Below are positions 36,701 to 45,182 of a stretch of DNA of 64,000 bases, piece after piece; the first letter of the stretch is position 1, and every line of letters starts with the position of its first letter. Source of the DNA: Bacteroidales bacterium (GTDB lineage: Bacteria > Bacteroidota > Bacteroidia > Bacteroidales > UBA12077); contig JANQHE010000038.1 of assembly GCA_028282785.1 (NCBI GenBank), positions 62,001-126,000 on the forward strand. The letters run 5' to 3'. The notes under the pieces were generated by a model. The model saw only the letters and a list, made by a program, of their open reading frames with translations, searched no databases and was not told where the DNA came from. A program made the position numbers and the translations under genes.

Positions 36701-38157
36701 ATTACATTAAAACCAGGTATAAATTCACAACAGAAGTATATGTTGAAAATAACTCATTGGTTTTTAAAGATGTTAACACATTTGATCCTTATAATAACAA
36801 GGGAATAACGAATGGTTTTATAAAATTCGGCCCGAATAAAAATATAAATTTCGATTTCAGAATTGATGCTGATAATGTTCTATCTTTAAATACAGATAAT
36901 AACGACAATGAATCATTTTTCGGAACTGCTTTTATGTCAGGAATTGTAAAAATAACCGGTGATAGGGAAAATACATTTTTAGATATTTCTGCCAGAACCG
37001 AAAAAAACACAAAAATAAATATTCCGCTAACAAGGTTTCAGGATAGTGAATATGGAAACTTTTTAACATTCGTAAATAAAAAAGAGAGTATCGACTCCAA
37101 TGAACCAGAATACAATGTTAACTACTCTGGTTTCAGATTAAACTTTGATCTTGAAGTTACTCCAGATGCTGAAGCTTTATTAATTTTTGACTCTAAAATC
37201 GGTGATATAATACGGAGTAAAGGAGAAGGTGATATCAAGATGGAAATCGATTCAGATAATGATTTTAAAATGTATGGTGATTTCAACATAGAAGAAGGAG
37301 ATTATTTATTTACACTTCAGAATGTGATCAACAAGAAATTCGAAATCGAAAGAGGTGGAAGTATAGTATGGAACGGAGAACCTAATGTAGCTAATATAGA
37401 TATTGAAGCAATTTATAGAATAAGGACCTCTCTTAGTACCTTAATCGACTCTACAACTTCATATTATTCTGATGACGACTATCGAAAAAGAATTCCCGTT
37501 GACTGTCAAATATTCTTAACTAACAGATTATTAAATCCTGATATTAGATTCAACATCGATCTTCCAACCGCAGATGAAGAAGCTAAAACATTATTGCAAA
37601 CAGCAATAAATACTGAGGAAAAGCTTAATAAGCAATTTCTTTCATTATTGGTATTAAATACATTTATCAGAGAACAAAGCGACACGGAAAGCTCTTCAGC
37701 TTCAACTAATTCTGCCGGACTGGGAACTGTAACAACCAGTGAATTATTATCAAATCAATTAAGTCATTGGTTATCACAAATAAGTGATGAATGGGATCTT
37801 GGGGTGAATTATAGGCCTGGGGATGAAATTACGAGAGACCAGGTTGAAGTAGCATTATCTACCCAAATATTTGATGACCGGGTTAGTATTGATGGTAATG
37901 TTGGATATGGTGGACAAACAGTTGATCAGGCCAGCAATATAGTAGGTGATGTTAATATTGAAGTAAAATTAAATAAAAGCGGAAAACTACGTTTGCGAGC
38001 ATTTAATGAATCTAATGACAAACAAATATATGAAAATGCTCCTTATACTCAAGGTGTTGGTATCTTTTACAGAGAAGAGTTTAGTTCATTTTCGGAACTA
38101 ATGAATAAATTTTGGAACAAAATTAGCAGGAAAGAAAAAGAAGAAAAAAACGATTAA
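33709..38157 (+). CDS. tamB: TamB/YtfN-type translocation and assembly protein
   Basis: A very large (about 1,482 residues) envelope protein. One hydrophobic anchor at the N-terminus is followed by repetitive beta-strand units of the AsmA/TamB type and a C-terminal TamB (DUF490) domain (about 1,190-1,470) with FNIEEGDYLFTLQNVINKKF, GSIVWNGEPNVANIDIEAIY and TELLSNQLSHWLSQ-like segments. TamB-like proteins form hydrophobic grooves across the periplasm and help assemble outer-membrane proteins or move lipids. No ATG lies near the start: TTG at 33709 is the conservative choice, while the frame stays open upstream and an ATT at 33688 would add KKIYKIL, a normal positive lead for the anchor. An ExbB-ExbD-TonB operon follows after 83 bases. 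Confidence 0.88.
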   Translation: MIIFLLVLLAIPTVAFFILQNKQIQTYLTQRIADEISENLEAKIEVESVNFRFFNKVILKNVYVEDQLKDTLFYSGEMICNLSKLDRKKKIIDIKNIDLYNARIYLHKFDTLKPINLKFSDEPLTVQDSINLNDSTPQDKKWRVSFKNIEMHQSVFWFKSVRKKEKPEGVINFNDLVCYIEDLDVRDLKVENGVVDFYAKKLKFKEKTGFTAYNVKFHMSIGKKHMIFKNVKIRTPYSYINSDSLVFRHKNYDVYQQFAKNVHLDFAFQESNLSFIDLGYYVGIFKGIELNTVLSGRVHSKLNTFKGEDVTFHIGEQTELITDFSLNGLPNHNEMFIFADFKKLTTQAQDFEIINRFFKNKKGISVPESFEKLGIVHYKGNFAGFYDNFVTYGKFTSNLGNASTDLSLRPDTSQTLAFSGNLATKNFNVGELFPQTERIGEISMDANINGSINSKKKINATTKGIVHNIEINKYNYQNVQIDGLLTERTYDGFVSISDPNIELNFQGGIDFSKEIPSFNFTASVPNTDLYGLNIDTKDSTANLSFDVTANFEGIDIDNAVGEIKFSNTRLRKLSTDMVFDTLMLVSEHIADTHRIVLKSDYIDTRLIGTYKSSTLIQSIKNLYFNYLPNLVKSPDDTLSVDYNNHFSLNLQLKKTHLLSSFFLPSVYLANNSNLELSYNADEKSLYLNAFTKELKYKNHTFSDFSASIFSNDSIFTAFTKCESFLLNNYFELENFKTTSLTHRNNIDVKIDWQNTDTTAYEGKILASTLIKQKIPYDDPSYRITILPSQVIVNDSLWYINKSQINIDTTSIFFNQFRINHGNQNFVIDGKASENPADTLFFEFGNLNLSHLNIITKEKKLDFEGIINGKANFSSIFNNPLFYSDIEIDNLVLNDEEFGQTQIYSRWIERINAIQLEASTLHGDKRTINISGNYYPEEKDIMFNIVLDKLGLNVLNPYLSGFASEISGQSDGTVLVTGSLNKPIFNGSLYMQDAAMNIDYIKTRYKFTTEVYVENNSLVFKDVNTFDPYNNKGITNGFIKFGPNKNINFDFRIDADNVLSLNTDNNDNESFFGTAFMSGIVKITGDRENTFLDISARTEKNTKINIPLTRFQDSEYGNFLTFVNKKESIDSNEPEYNVNYSGFRLNFDLEVTPDAEALLIFDSKIGDIIRSKGEGDIKMEIDSDNDFKMYGDFNIEEGDYLFTLQNVINKKFEIERGGSIVWNGEPNVANIDIEAIYRIRTSLSTLIDSTTSYYSDDDYRKRIPVDCQIFLTNRLLNPDIRFNIDLPTADEEAKTLLQTAINTEEKLNKQFLSLLVLNTFIREQSDTESSSASTNSAGLGTVTTSELLSNQLSHWLSQISDEWDLGVNYRPGDEITRDQVEVALSTQIFDDRVSIDGNVGYGGQTVDQASNIVGDVNIEVKLNKSGKLRLRAFNESNDKQIYENAPYTQGVGIFYREEFSSFSELMNKFWNKISRKEKEEKND

Positions 38158-38166
38158 TGTTTTTTA

Positions 38167-38174
38167 TAACTTTG
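38167..38174 (+). promoter_or_regulatory. -7 box for the exbB-exbD-tonB operon
   Basis: TAACTTTG is a full match to TAnnTTTG. It starts ten bases past the tamB stop and lies about 66 bases before the exbB ATG, so the operon probably has its own promoter. Confidence 0.5.
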
Positions 38175-38240
38175 TAGGGTTTAATTTTAAAATATTAATC
38201 CGTTTAAATCGTTTAATAAACACATTAAATATATCTTAAT

Positions 38241-38942
38241 ATGACAAATCTTTTCATGTTATTGCAAATTAGCTTAACTGATACAACAAATACAAATATT
38301 GCAGAAGGAAACGGTGAATTACAATTACGTTTTTGGGAACTTGCATTTAAGGGTGGTTGGATAATGATTCCTATAGTAATTTTATCTATTGTTGCAGTTT
38401 ATATTTTTATTGAAAGATATTTTGCAATAAAAAAGGCATCCCAGACTGATATAAATTTCATGAATAAAATTAAAGATTATATACACGACGATAAAATAGA
38501 CTCAGCAATGGCTCTATGTCAATCAACTCAAAGCCCGGTTGCCAGAATGATCGAAAAAGGCTTGCAGAGAATCGGTCGTCCGTTAAATGATATTAATGCT
38601 GCTATTGAAAATATAGGTAATTTGGAGATTTCTAAATTAGAAAAGAACTTACCTGCTTTGGCAACAGTTTCGGGTGCTGCTCCAATGATTGGTTTTCTTG
38701 GAACTGTTATGGGTATGATCCGTGCATTCTATGACATGTCAAATGCTGGTAATAACATTGATGTTAGTTTGTTATCAAATGGTATTTATACAGCAATGGT
38801 AACTACGGTTGCCGGTTTGATGGTTGGAATTATAGGATATCTGGCATATAATATTTTAGTTGCAAGAGTAGAAAAAGTCGTATTCCAGTTAGAAGCAAAT
38901 ACATCGGAATTCATGGATCTTCTGAACGAACCTGTAGAATAA
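38241..38942 (+). CDS. exbB: MotA/TolQ/ExbB proton-channel protein
   Basis: A 233-residue inner-membrane subunit with three hydrophobic segments (about 30-60, 140-165 and 175-205). The family block LATVSGAAPMIGFLGTVMGMIRAF and the third-helix block SNGIYTAMVTTVAGLMVGI are conserved and include the threonine of the proton path. Together with ExbD it uses the proton gradient to power TonB. The exbD gene begins six bases after its stop. The first 20 residues are hydrophobic and may include a short signal-like part. Confidence 0.93.
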   Translation: MTNLFMLLQISLTDTTNTNIAEGNGELQLRFWELAFKGGWIMIPIVILSIVAVYIFIERYFAIKKASQTDINFMNKIKDYIHDDKIDSAMALCQSTQSPVARMIEKGLQRIGRPLNDINAAIENIGNLEISKLEKNLPALATVSGAAPMIGFLGTVMGMIRAFYDMSNAGNNIDVSLLSNGIYTAMVTTVAGLMVGIIGYLAYNILVARVEKVVFQLEANTSEFMDLLNEPVE

Positions 38943-38948
38943 ATAATT

Positions 38949-39347
38949 ATGGCTCTAAAAAGAAGAAGTAAAGTAAATCCAAATTTTAGTATGTCGTCGA
39001 TGACCGATATTGTGTTTCTATTGCTTATATTCTTTATGGTAACATCAACGTTAATTGCACCTAATGCATTAAAACTGTTATTACCTAAAAGTTCTCATCA
39101 AACGTCAGCCAGTGCAATAACAACAATATCAATAACTGAAGATTTAAATTATTATATTGAAACTACCCAAGTTCCTCTTGAAGATATTGAAGGTATCTTA
39201 CAACATAGGTTTCAATCTCAAGGCGTTGAAGAACCTACAATTTCTTTACATTGTGATCAAAATATTCCTGTACATGCAATGGTACGTATAATGAATATTG
39301 CAAAAGATAATAAGTGGAGATTAATTCTGGCAACACAAGCAAATTAA
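38949..39347 (+). CDS. exbD: ExbD/TolR-family biopolymer transport protein
   Basis: A 132-residue protein with one N-terminal transmembrane helix (about 17-37, preceded by NPNFSMSSMTDIVFLLLIFF). The aspartate in MSSMTDIVF is the essential proton-carrying residue of ExbD/TolR. The rest is the periplasmic domain. It lies between exbB and the tonB-like gene with gaps of 6 and 1 bases. The arrangement makes a complete TonB energising complex rather than a Tol-Pal cluster, since no tolA/pal genes are present. Confidence 0.92.
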   Translation: MALKRRSKVNPNFSMSSMTDIVFLLLIFFMVTSTLIAPNALKLLLPKSSHQTSASAITTISITEDLNYYIETTQVPLEDIEGILQHRFQSQGVEEPTISLHCDQNIPVHAMVRIMNIAKDNKWRLILATQAN

Positions 39348-39348
39348 T

Positions 39349-40164
39349 ATGAGTTACTTCCAGGAACATAGAAAAGGTATCATAGGAACCATTATTTTTC
39401 ATGTAATTTTGGGTGTAATACTTATGTTCTTTGGTTATACAACACCCCTTCCACTACCTGAAGAAGAAGGAATACTTATTAATTTTGGCGATAGTGATGA
39501 AGGATCCGGACAGGTTGAACCACAATATTCTGAGTCGGAACCACAGGAAACTATCCAAAAACAACAGGAATCAGAGCCTGAGGCTTCCCCTTCACAAGCA
39601 GAAGAAGGAAATGTTACACAGGATTATGAAGACGCTCCGGCAGTAAAAGAACAAGGTAAAAAAGAAGAAAAAAAGAAAGAACCAACAGAAGTTAAACCAA
39701 AACCAATGGAAAAAAAGCCAGAAGTAAAGAAAGAAGAACGGAAGGTCAATGAAAGAGCATTATTTCCTGGACGAGACAGAAGCAATGATAGCAATTCAAG
39801 TGAAGGTGAAACACAAGGAAATAATAACCAGGGATCAACTACCGGATCAGTAGATTCGAAAAATCATGTTGGTGGTGAAAGTATGGGTACAAGCGGTACA
39901 AGCTTCAGTTTAGCCGGAAGAAACCCGGAATCCTTACCAAAGCCAGCATATAATCAACAAATTCAAGGAAAAGTAGTGGTTGAAATTACCGTTGATAAAT
40001 ATGGTAGTGTTACCAATGCAGTTCCCGGGGTAAAAGGTAGTACAACTTTAGATGCTAATTTATTGGCAGCCGCTAAAAAAGCCGCACTTAAAGCAAAATT
40101 CGATAAAAAACCTGATGCTGCTTATCAAAAAGGAACAATAACTTATTTCTTTAAACTACAATAG
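39349..40164 (+). CDS. tonB: TonB-family energy transducer
   Basis: A 271-residue protein with one N-terminal membrane helix (about 10-28), a long low-complexity spacer rich in Glu, Lys, Pro, Gln and Ser (about 40-185) and a C-terminal TonB domain (about 195-271) with IQGKVVVEITVDKYGSV and AKKAALKAKFDKKP. The spacer length suits a bridge across the periplasm. Its ATG follows the exbD stop by one base, so ExbB, ExbD and TonB are produced together. A receptor partner is not encoded nearby. Confidence 0.9.
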   Translation: MSYFQEHRKGIIGTIIFHVILGVILMFFGYTTPLPLPEEEGILINFGDSDEGSGQVEPQYSESEPQETIQKQQESEPEASPSQAEEGNVTQDYEDAPAVKEQGKKEEKKKEPTEVKPKPMEKKPEVKKEERKVNERALFPGRDRSNDSNSSEGETQGNNNQGSTTGSVDSKNHVGGESMGTSGTSFSLAGRNPESLPKPAYNQQIQGKVVVEITVDKYGSVTNAVPGVKGSTTLDANLLAAAKKAALKAKFDKKPDAAYQKGTITYFFKLQ

Positions 40165-40290
40165 ATTTCTTTCTTTTTAATGCTATAAATCTACTCTTCT
40201 GACATCTAAAAACAATTAATGGTTCTTTTAAGCAACCAAATTGAAATATTATGCATCTGGTTAATACATAAATTTAACATTTAATTAACA

Positions 40291-41064
40291 ATGAACGACG
40301 AAATAGATTTAATAGAAGTTTTCCTAAAATTAGTAAGATTTATAAAAAGTAAAATAAAAGTTATCCTATTTATATTCATAATAGGTGCTCTATCAGGAAT
40401 TGGTGTTTATTTTTTACAGCCTGATAAATTTGAATATAAAGTAAGTGCTTATTCCCCGTATATCAGTAAAGATGTAATTTTAAACAGTATAACCGAATTT
40501 TCTTCTAAATTAAAAGCTAATGCATTTAATGAAGAATATCATGAAATACAATTAACGCAGATTAAAGCTATTGAAACAAATATTGAAGAAGGAATTATTG
40601 AAGTTAGCGTTATCGCTAGCAAGGAATTAGATATAAATATATTTGTTAGTTCATTAGATAAATACATTACAAAAAATTCCTTTATAAATGAAAAAATACA
40701 ATACAGAAAAGGTCAATTGAACAATACTATTACTTTTCTTAACGATCAAATTAAAAAACTTAACAACCAGCCCAAACTTAATATAAAAGATAACAACATA
40801 ATCATTAGTGAAGAAACGGCAGCCTCATTATATCTTAAAAAATTAAGTTTTGAAGAAAATCTAAAGTTCCTTAAACCAATAGTCTTTACTAATTTTTCTC
40901 ATCCGCAAAATGAGAAATACAGCCTTCCGGTTTGCATATTCGTTGGGGCTATTCTTAGCTTATTTTTATTATTCGGTTACTTTTTTCTCGTGAAAATTGA
41001 TTCCCTTGTAAAAACAACATATCCGAAGAATACACAAATAAGCCTCTTTAAAGAGATCGCATAA
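40291..41064 (+). CDS. Wzz-like chain-length/polysaccharide co-polymerase protein
   Basis: A 257-residue inner-membrane protein with two transmembrane helices (about 21-40 and 206-230) and a long periplasmic helical part with a probable coiled coil (about 135-190: NNTITFLNDQIKKLNNQ). The opening DEIDLIEVFLKLVRFIKSK resembles the Wzz domain start. Such proteins regulate the chain length of O-antigen or capsule. No glycosyltransferase or flippase is adjacent, so the link to a polysaccharide locus is missing. The assignment is moderate. Confidence 0.68.
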   Translation: MNDEIDLIEVFLKLVRFIKSKIKVILFIFIIGALSGIGVYFLQPDKFEYKVSAYSPYISKDVILNSITEFSSKLKANAFNEEYHEIQLTQIKAIETNIEEGIIEVSVIASKELDINIFVSSLDKYITKNSFINEKIQYRKGQLNNTITFLNDQIKKLNNQPKLNIKDNNIIISEETAASLYLKKLSFEENLKFLKPIVFTNFSHPQNEKYSLPVCIFVGAILSLFLLFGYFFLVKIDSLVKTTYPKNTQISLFKEIA

Positions 41065-41065
41065 A

Positions 41066-41830
41066 CTAAATTATAAAGTCTAGAACCCCTATTAGTTTAA
41101 GGGCAGAAACAAAGATGGCAATGAGTAGTATATAACGTACAAACTTTGGCCCCCAACTTATAGCCACTTTAGTACCAATTAAGGCTCCCAGCATACTTCC
41201 AATAGCAAGTACAAAACCTAAAATATAATTCACCTGATCATTAACAATAAATACGATCAAAGCTGGTACTGTAAATAATAAAGTTATAAACACTTTTATT
41301 GCATTTGCCTTCACAAGATCATACCCGGCACCTAAAACCAATCCTCCAAGCAAGAAAAAACCTACCCCAGCCTGAATAAATCCTCCGTATAAACCAATTC
41401 CAAAAAATATAACAATTTGCAGTATGGATGGTTTTTCTTTTACTTTACCCGCCTGTCCTTTGATCCAAGCATCCGGTTTATATAAAATAACAAAAAACAT
41501 AACAATCAATAAAACAGCAATGAATATTCTCATGATTTCATCGGTTAGGTTTACCGCCCATATTGAACCAGCAATAGCACCCAATATACTAGGAATTCCT
41601 AACCAGAATCCTACTTTTGTGTCTAATACTTTCTTCTGTTTAAAACGACTTGTTGCAACAATACTCTGAAATAAAATTCCTATACGATTTGTTCCATTTG
41701 CTACATTCGGAGGTAAACCAAGAAACATTAATAATGGTAGCGTTAAAAGAGATCCACTGCCTGCCAGTGTATTAATAAATCCGGCTACAATACCAACACC
41801 TATTACGGCTAAAATAAGATACCATTCCAT
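41066..41830 (-). CDS. TauE/SafE-family sulfite/anion permease
   Basis: A 254-residue membrane protein with seven or eight hydrophobic helices. The family start (VGIVAGFINTLAGSGSLLTLPLL) and the mirrored second-half block (GLYGGFIQAGVGFFLLGGLV) are the two repeats of TauE/SafE carriers, which move sulfonates, sulfite or other organic anions. I start at the ATG at 41830: a longer reading frame upstream would run through the glyA terminator at 41871-41909. Its stop ends two bases from the stop of the Wzz-like gene, convergent. The substrate is unknown. Confidence 0.88.
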   Translation of the reverse strand: MEWYLILAVIGVGIVAGFINTLAGSGSLLTLPLLMFLGLPPNVANGTNRIGILFQSIVATSRFKQKKVLDTKVGFWLGIPSILGAIAGSIWAVNLTDEIMRIFIAVLLIVMFFVILYKPDAWIKGQAGKVKEKPSILQIVIFFGIGLYGGFIQAGVGFFLLGGLVLGAGYDLVKANAIKVFITLLFTVPALIVFIVNDQVNYILGFVLAIGSMLGALIGTKVAISWGPKFVRYILLIAIFVSALKLIGVLDFII

Positions 41831-41870
41831 AGTTTGATTTGCTAGTTTTTGTAAATATAGAATTAACCAT

Positions 41871-41909
41871 AAAAAAAGCTGCTTATCCCGATAGATACCG
41901 GGAGGCAAC
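41871..41909 (-). terminator. Intrinsic terminator of glyA
   Basis: On the minus strand GTTGC-C-TCCCG pairs with CGGGA-TAA-GCAGC around a short loop, then a run of seven T follows (41871-41877). It begins about 20 bases after the glyA stop. Confidence 0.75.
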
Positions 41910-41929
41910 TTTAAAACATCTTATCCTTT

Positions 41930-43210
41930 TTAATAAGTAAACAATGGATATTTACTCATCATATTTTTTATTTTGTTTCCAACTTCGTTAATAACACCTT
42001 CATCTTCTATATTACTAATAACCTGATCAACAAAGCCAACAACCGCTGGAATCTGGTCATCTTTTAATCCTCTGGTTGTAAGGGCAGATGTACCAACTCT
42101 AAATCCGGAAGTTTGGAATGGTGAACGAGAATCAAAAGGAACCATATTTTTATTAATCGTAATATGCGCTTTTACTAATGTATTTTCAACTACTTTACCA
42201 GTAATTTCAGGGAATTTGGTTCTTAGATCAATTAGCATGGAGTGATTATCAGTTCCTCCGGAAATTACCTTATAACCTTTATTGATAAATTCCTGAGCCA
42301 TTACAGCTGCATTCTTTTTTACCTGGCTTTGGTATTCTTTAAACTCAGGAGCCAATGCTTCTCCAAATGCAACTGCTTTAGCAGCAATGACATGTTCAAG
42401 TGGTCCGCCCTGTGAACCAGGAAAAACACCTGAATCAAATAATGATGACATTTTTCTTATCACACCTTTTGGTGTAGTTTTTCCAAATGGATTTTCAAAA
42501 TCTTTACCCATTAAAATAATACCTCCCCTTGGGCCACGTAATGTTTTATGTGTTGTAGAAGTAACTACATGTGCATACTTCAATGGATTATCCAATAAAC
42601 CTGCAGCAATTAAACCTGCTGGATGTGCCATATCGATCATTAAAATTGCTCCGACTTTATCTGCAATTTCTCTCATTCTTTTATAATCCCACTCACGAGA
42701 ATAAGCAGATGCTCCTCCAACGATCATTTTTGGTTTTTCTTTGAGAGCAACTTCTTCCATCATATCATAATCAACCATTCCGGTTTCTTCTTTAACACCA
42801 TACGATACAGCTCTGTAAAGAATACCTGATAAATTTACAGGAGAACCATGAGACAAATGGCCACCATGTGCTAAATCCAATCCTAAAAATGTATCACCAG
42901 GATTTAGAATTGTCATAAAAACAGCTGCATTTGCCTGTGCTCCTGAATGAGGTTGTACATTTACCCACTCGGCATCATAAAGCTGTTTTAATCTTTCCCG
43001 AGCTAAATCCTCAGATTGATCAACTACTTCACAACCTCCGTAATATCTTTTTCCGGGGTAACCTTCCGCATATTTATTGGTCATTACAGATCCCATTGCT
43101 TCAAGCACTTGTTCACTTACGAAATTTTCAGAGGCAATAAGTTCTATGCCATTTATTTGTCGTTCTTTTTCTTTTTGAATTAGGTCAAATATTTGTGTAT
43201 CTCTATTCAT
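41930..43210 (-). CDS. glyA: Serine hydroxymethyltransferase
   Basis: A 426-residue PLP enzyme that converts serine and tetrahydrofolate into glycine and methylene-tetrahydrofolate. The N-terminus has [20 protein letters not shown] and [17 protein letters not shown], and the PLP lysine lies in [17 protein letters not shown]. The [12 protein letters not shown] and [12 protein letters not shown] blocks are also present. Length and motifs match bacterial GlyA (about 417-427). A TAnnTTTG box lies 36-43 bases upstream and a strong terminator follows. It stands alone. Confidence 0.98.
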   Translation of the reverse strand: MNRDTQIFDLIQKEKERQINGIELIASENFVSEQVLEAMGSVMTNKYAEGYPGKRYYGGCEVVDQSEDLARERLKQLYDAEWVNVQPHSGAQANAAVFMTILNPGDTFLGLDLAHGGHLSHGSPVNLSGILYRAVSYGVKEETGMVDYDMMEEVALKEKPKMIVGGASAYSREWDYKRMREIADKVGAILMIDMAHPAGLIAAGLLDNPLKYAHVVTSTTHKTLRGPRGGIILMGKDFENPFGKTTPKGVIRKMSSLFDSGVFPGSQGGPLEHVIAAKAVAFGEALAPEFKEYQSQVKKNAAVMAQEFINKGYKVISGGTDNHSMLIDLRTKFPEITGKVVENTLVKAHITINKNMVPFDSRSPFQTSGFRVGTSALTTRGLKDDQIPAVVGFVDQVISNIEDEGVINEVGNKIKNMMSKYPLFTY

Positions 43211-43245
43211 GATGTATAATTTAAATATATTTCAAAACAATTTCC

Positions 43246-43253
43246 CAAAATTA
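43246..43253 (-). promoter_or_regulatory. -7 box for glyA
   Basis: On the minus strand it reads TAATTTTG, matching TAnnTTTG, 36 bases from the glyA ATG. Confidence 0.45.
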
Positions 43254-43322
43254 GAGAATTATGCAATGAATAAAAAATAAATTTTATGTTATAGAATAGA
43301 TGTTAAAAAGAGTAGTAATATT

Positions 43323-43748
43323 CTAATTTCTAAGCACTAAATAATGCTCTACCATTCTTACGATCTTATTAATATCAAATGGTTTTGCAATAAAATCATC
43401 ACACCCTGAATCATAACAATCTATAATTCCTTGTGAATGTGCATATGCTGTAACTGCTATTATTGGAACTGTAGGATTAATTTCTTTTATCTTCTGTGTA
43501 GCCTCATATCCATTTAGTTTTGGTAGGCGGATATCCATTAAAACCAGATCGTAAGCCGCATTACTTCTATTAAAATTTTCTATTGCTTCAGCGCCATCAT
43601 AAGCTCTGAACAACTTTACAGGATAGGAAGATAATATCTCATTGAGAAGCATGTAGCTAACATCATCATCCTCAACAACCAATATACTGTAATTATGTTT
43701 TAGATCATTTACAGTATTCTTTTCAATAATTGACCTATATAGTTCCAT
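43323..43748 (-). CDS. Single-domain response regulator (CheY-like receiver)
   Basis: A 141-residue protein made of one receiver domain (about 19-138). Conserved residues are the acidic triad VVEDDDV (25-31), the phospho-acceptor in LVLMDIRLPKLNGY (D72), the threonine in IIAVTAYA and the lysine in DFIAKPFD. No output domain follows, so it would act by protein contacts or as a phosphate relay in a multistep phosphorelay. No kinase is adjacent; the partner is unknown. It stands alone, about 110 bases past the glyA start region. Confidence 0.92.
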   Translation of the reverse strand: MELYRSIIEKNTVNDLKHNYSILVVEDDDVSYMLLNEILSSYPVKLFRAYDGAEAIENFNRSNAAYDLVLMDIRLPKLNGYEATQKIKEINPTVPIIAVTAYAHSQGIIDCYDSGCDDFIAKPFDINKIVRMVEHYLVLRN

Positions 43749-43956
43749 TCCTCAGTTTAAAAAAACAACCAATGTTAATTATATATATCCTAATTTCCAA
43801 TTATTTACTCATATTTTTTTCTATTTATATTAACATTTTATCAACATAATGTTACTTCTTATTGATGAACAATATCAATTAAAATTAATGTTAATTAGTC
43901 GTATACTTTTTTTTTATATATTTAATCATTAATTATAAACCCAAATATTTTTTATT

Positions 43957-44337
43957 ATGGAAGAACAAAATGTACAAGTTACGGCTAAAAGGCCTGGTTT
44001 CTTAACTGTTTTATGTATTTTAACTTTTATAGGAAGTGGACTTGGTGTTTTATTTAGTTTATTAGGAATTTTTGGACTTGGAGCTATGAACAGTTTCTTA
44101 TCAAATTATGGTGGTGTAACTGCCGAAGCTGGAATGCTTAAACCAATCTTAATGACAATATTCAGTGCTGCTTCTCTTTACGGTGCTGTAATGATGTGGC
44201 AATTAAAAAAAATGGGTTACTACCTTTACGTAGCAGCTCAAATTTTAATCGTTGCATTTGGATGGAGCATTATGGCGCTTGTATTTGCTTTATTATTTAT
44301 CATTTTATATGGACTGAATTTTAAACATTTACAATAA
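43957..44337 (+). CDS. Small four-helix membrane protein of unknown function
   Basis: A 126-residue protein with a short charged N-terminus (EEQNVQVTAKRPGF) and about four hydrophobic helices (about 17-38, 60-80, 88-106 and 108-122). No signal peptide or recognised motif was found; the repeated glycine-rich first helix (GSGLGVLFSLLGIFGLGA) is typical of small membrane proteins in Bacteroidota. The gene stands alone in a 600-base interval between opposite-strand genes and ends in a strong terminator. I cannot assign a function. Confidence 0.7.
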   Translation: MEEQNVQVTAKRPGFLTVLCILTFIGSGLGVLFSLLGIFGLGAMNSFLSNYGGVTAEAGMLKPILMTIFSAASLYGAVMMWQLKKMGYYLYVAAQILIVAFGWSIMALVFALLFIILYGLNFKHLQ

Positions 44338-44342
44338 AAATA

Positions 44343-44366
44343 AAAAAGCCGCATTAGCGGCTTTTT
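44343..44366. terminator. Strong bidirectional hairpin terminator
   Basis: AAAAAGCCGC (44343-44352) and GCGGCTTTTT (44357-44366) form a 10-bp perfect stem around ATTA. The A- and T-runs on both sides let it work in either direction between convergent genes. Confidence 0.9.
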
Positions 44367-44369
44367 CTT

Positions 44370-44726
44370 TTAATGTCCATGATGATGGTGATGATGTTCA
44401 CATGACTCTCCTGAGTCTTTTATTTCTCCATTAAGATATTTTTCAACAAGATTATCAACATTTCCATCACAACCCCTGACTACATCAATTCCAAAAGCAT
44501 TTAGCTTACTTAATGCTCCTGCTCCCATGTTTCCGGCAAGCATTTGTTTTACCCCTTTTTGTTGCAGTACACTTGCAATATTTGATTTACAACCGCATCC
44601 CTGAGGTGATTCTAAAACTTCTTTTTCAACTACTTTATTCTCTTCAATAGAATAAATTGTATAAGATTCACAATGTCCAAAATGACTATCAACATTGTTC
44701 TCTTTTGTTGGAACCGCTATTTTCAT
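44370..44726 (-). CDS. NifX/NifB-type Fe-Mo-cofactor-family protein with His tail
   Basis: A 118-residue small protein of the dinitrogenase iron-molybdenum cofactor family, which covers NifX, NafY and many non-nitrogenase proteins that bind metal clusters. The start MKIAVPTKENNVDSHFGHC and the central block KQMLAGNMGAGALSKLNAFG are typical. A CGC pair (C44 and C46, in SPQGCGCKSN) and the C-terminus CEHHHHHHGH add likely metal ligands. No nif genes are near, so a nitrogenase role is unlikely. A DUF134 HTH gene lies just upstream on the same strand, an often-seen partner for this family. Confidence 0.82.
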   Translation of the reverse strand: MKIAVPTKENNVDSHFGHCESYTIYSIEENKVVEKEVLESPQGCGCKSNIASVLQQKGVKQMLAGNMGAGALSKLNAFGIDVVRGCDGNVDNLVEKYLNGEIKDSGESCEHHHHHHGH

Positions 44727-44810
44727 GTCCTATTATTTTAAATTATTATTAAATGAATTGCTACATTGTAGCTTTTTCTAATCCTTTTATTTTTTAGTTG
44801 TTACAATATA

Positions 44811-45110
44811 TCAAATTCCCTTTATTTCAACATTTCCTCCTTCAATTCTAATGGCCTTTCCATTAACCAAAGCATCTGCAATTTTTTGATGGGCTGATTC
44901 AATAATTCGACCAAATGTTTGTCTTGATATATTCATTTTTTTTGCTGCATCCTCCTGGTAACTTTTTTCAAGATCAGCAAGTTTAATTGCTTCAATCTCG
45001 TCAAAATGAATAATCACCTCCGATAGGTCACGCATTGGAATTCCGGCAGGTTTAAAATATGTTCTGTTTGGACTTCCACCGATATGACGAATACATTTTT
45101 TTCTGGGCAT
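44811..45110 (-). CDS. DUF134 (UPF0251) helix-turn-helix protein
   Basis: A 99-residue protein starting at the ATG at 45110 (MPRKKCIRHIGGSPNRTYFK). The helix-turn-helix is AIKLADLEKSYQEDAAKKM, continuing NISRQTFGRIIESAHQKIAD. The family is often found next to Fe-Mo-cofactor-family genes and is thought to be a sigma-4-like regulator. Here a NifX-like gene lies 84 bases downstream. The word GCATATGCTCA occurs at its start codon and again 30 bases upstream, suggesting self-control. An in-frame codon ten residues upstream is possible but lies beyond the family N-terminus. Confidence 0.85.
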   Translation of the reverse strand: MPRKKCIRHIGGSPNRTYFKPAGIPMRDLSEVIIHFDEIEAIKLADLEKSYQEDAAKKMNISRQTFGRIIESAHQKIADALVNGKAIRIEGGNVEIKGI

Positions 45111-45149
45111 ATGCTCAATTTTAATGGCAAAAATAAGCATATGCTCATT
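45107..45149 (-). promoter_or_regulatory. Repeated GCATATGCTCA operator candidate for the DUF134 gene
   Basis: GCATATGCTCA occurs at 45107-45117, overlapping the start codon, and at 45137-45147, a 30-bp period. The upstream copy sits in the near-palindrome TAAGCATATGCTCA (45134-45147). The placement suggests that the DUF134 protein binds here and represses itself. Binding is inference. Confidence 0.45.
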
Positions 45150-45182
45150 ATATACAAATAAATATTTATAATTTTTTATATG

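Noticed and set aside
41831-41908. N-terminal extension of the TauE/SafE gene
   Set aside because: The extra codons lie in the glyA terminator hairpin and do not match the family start.
44370-44402. Hexahistidine tail as a possible cloning tag
   Set aside because: It follows a natural sequence, uses mixed CAT and CAC codons, ends in GH, and no vector sequence is nearby; metal-binding tails are known in this family.
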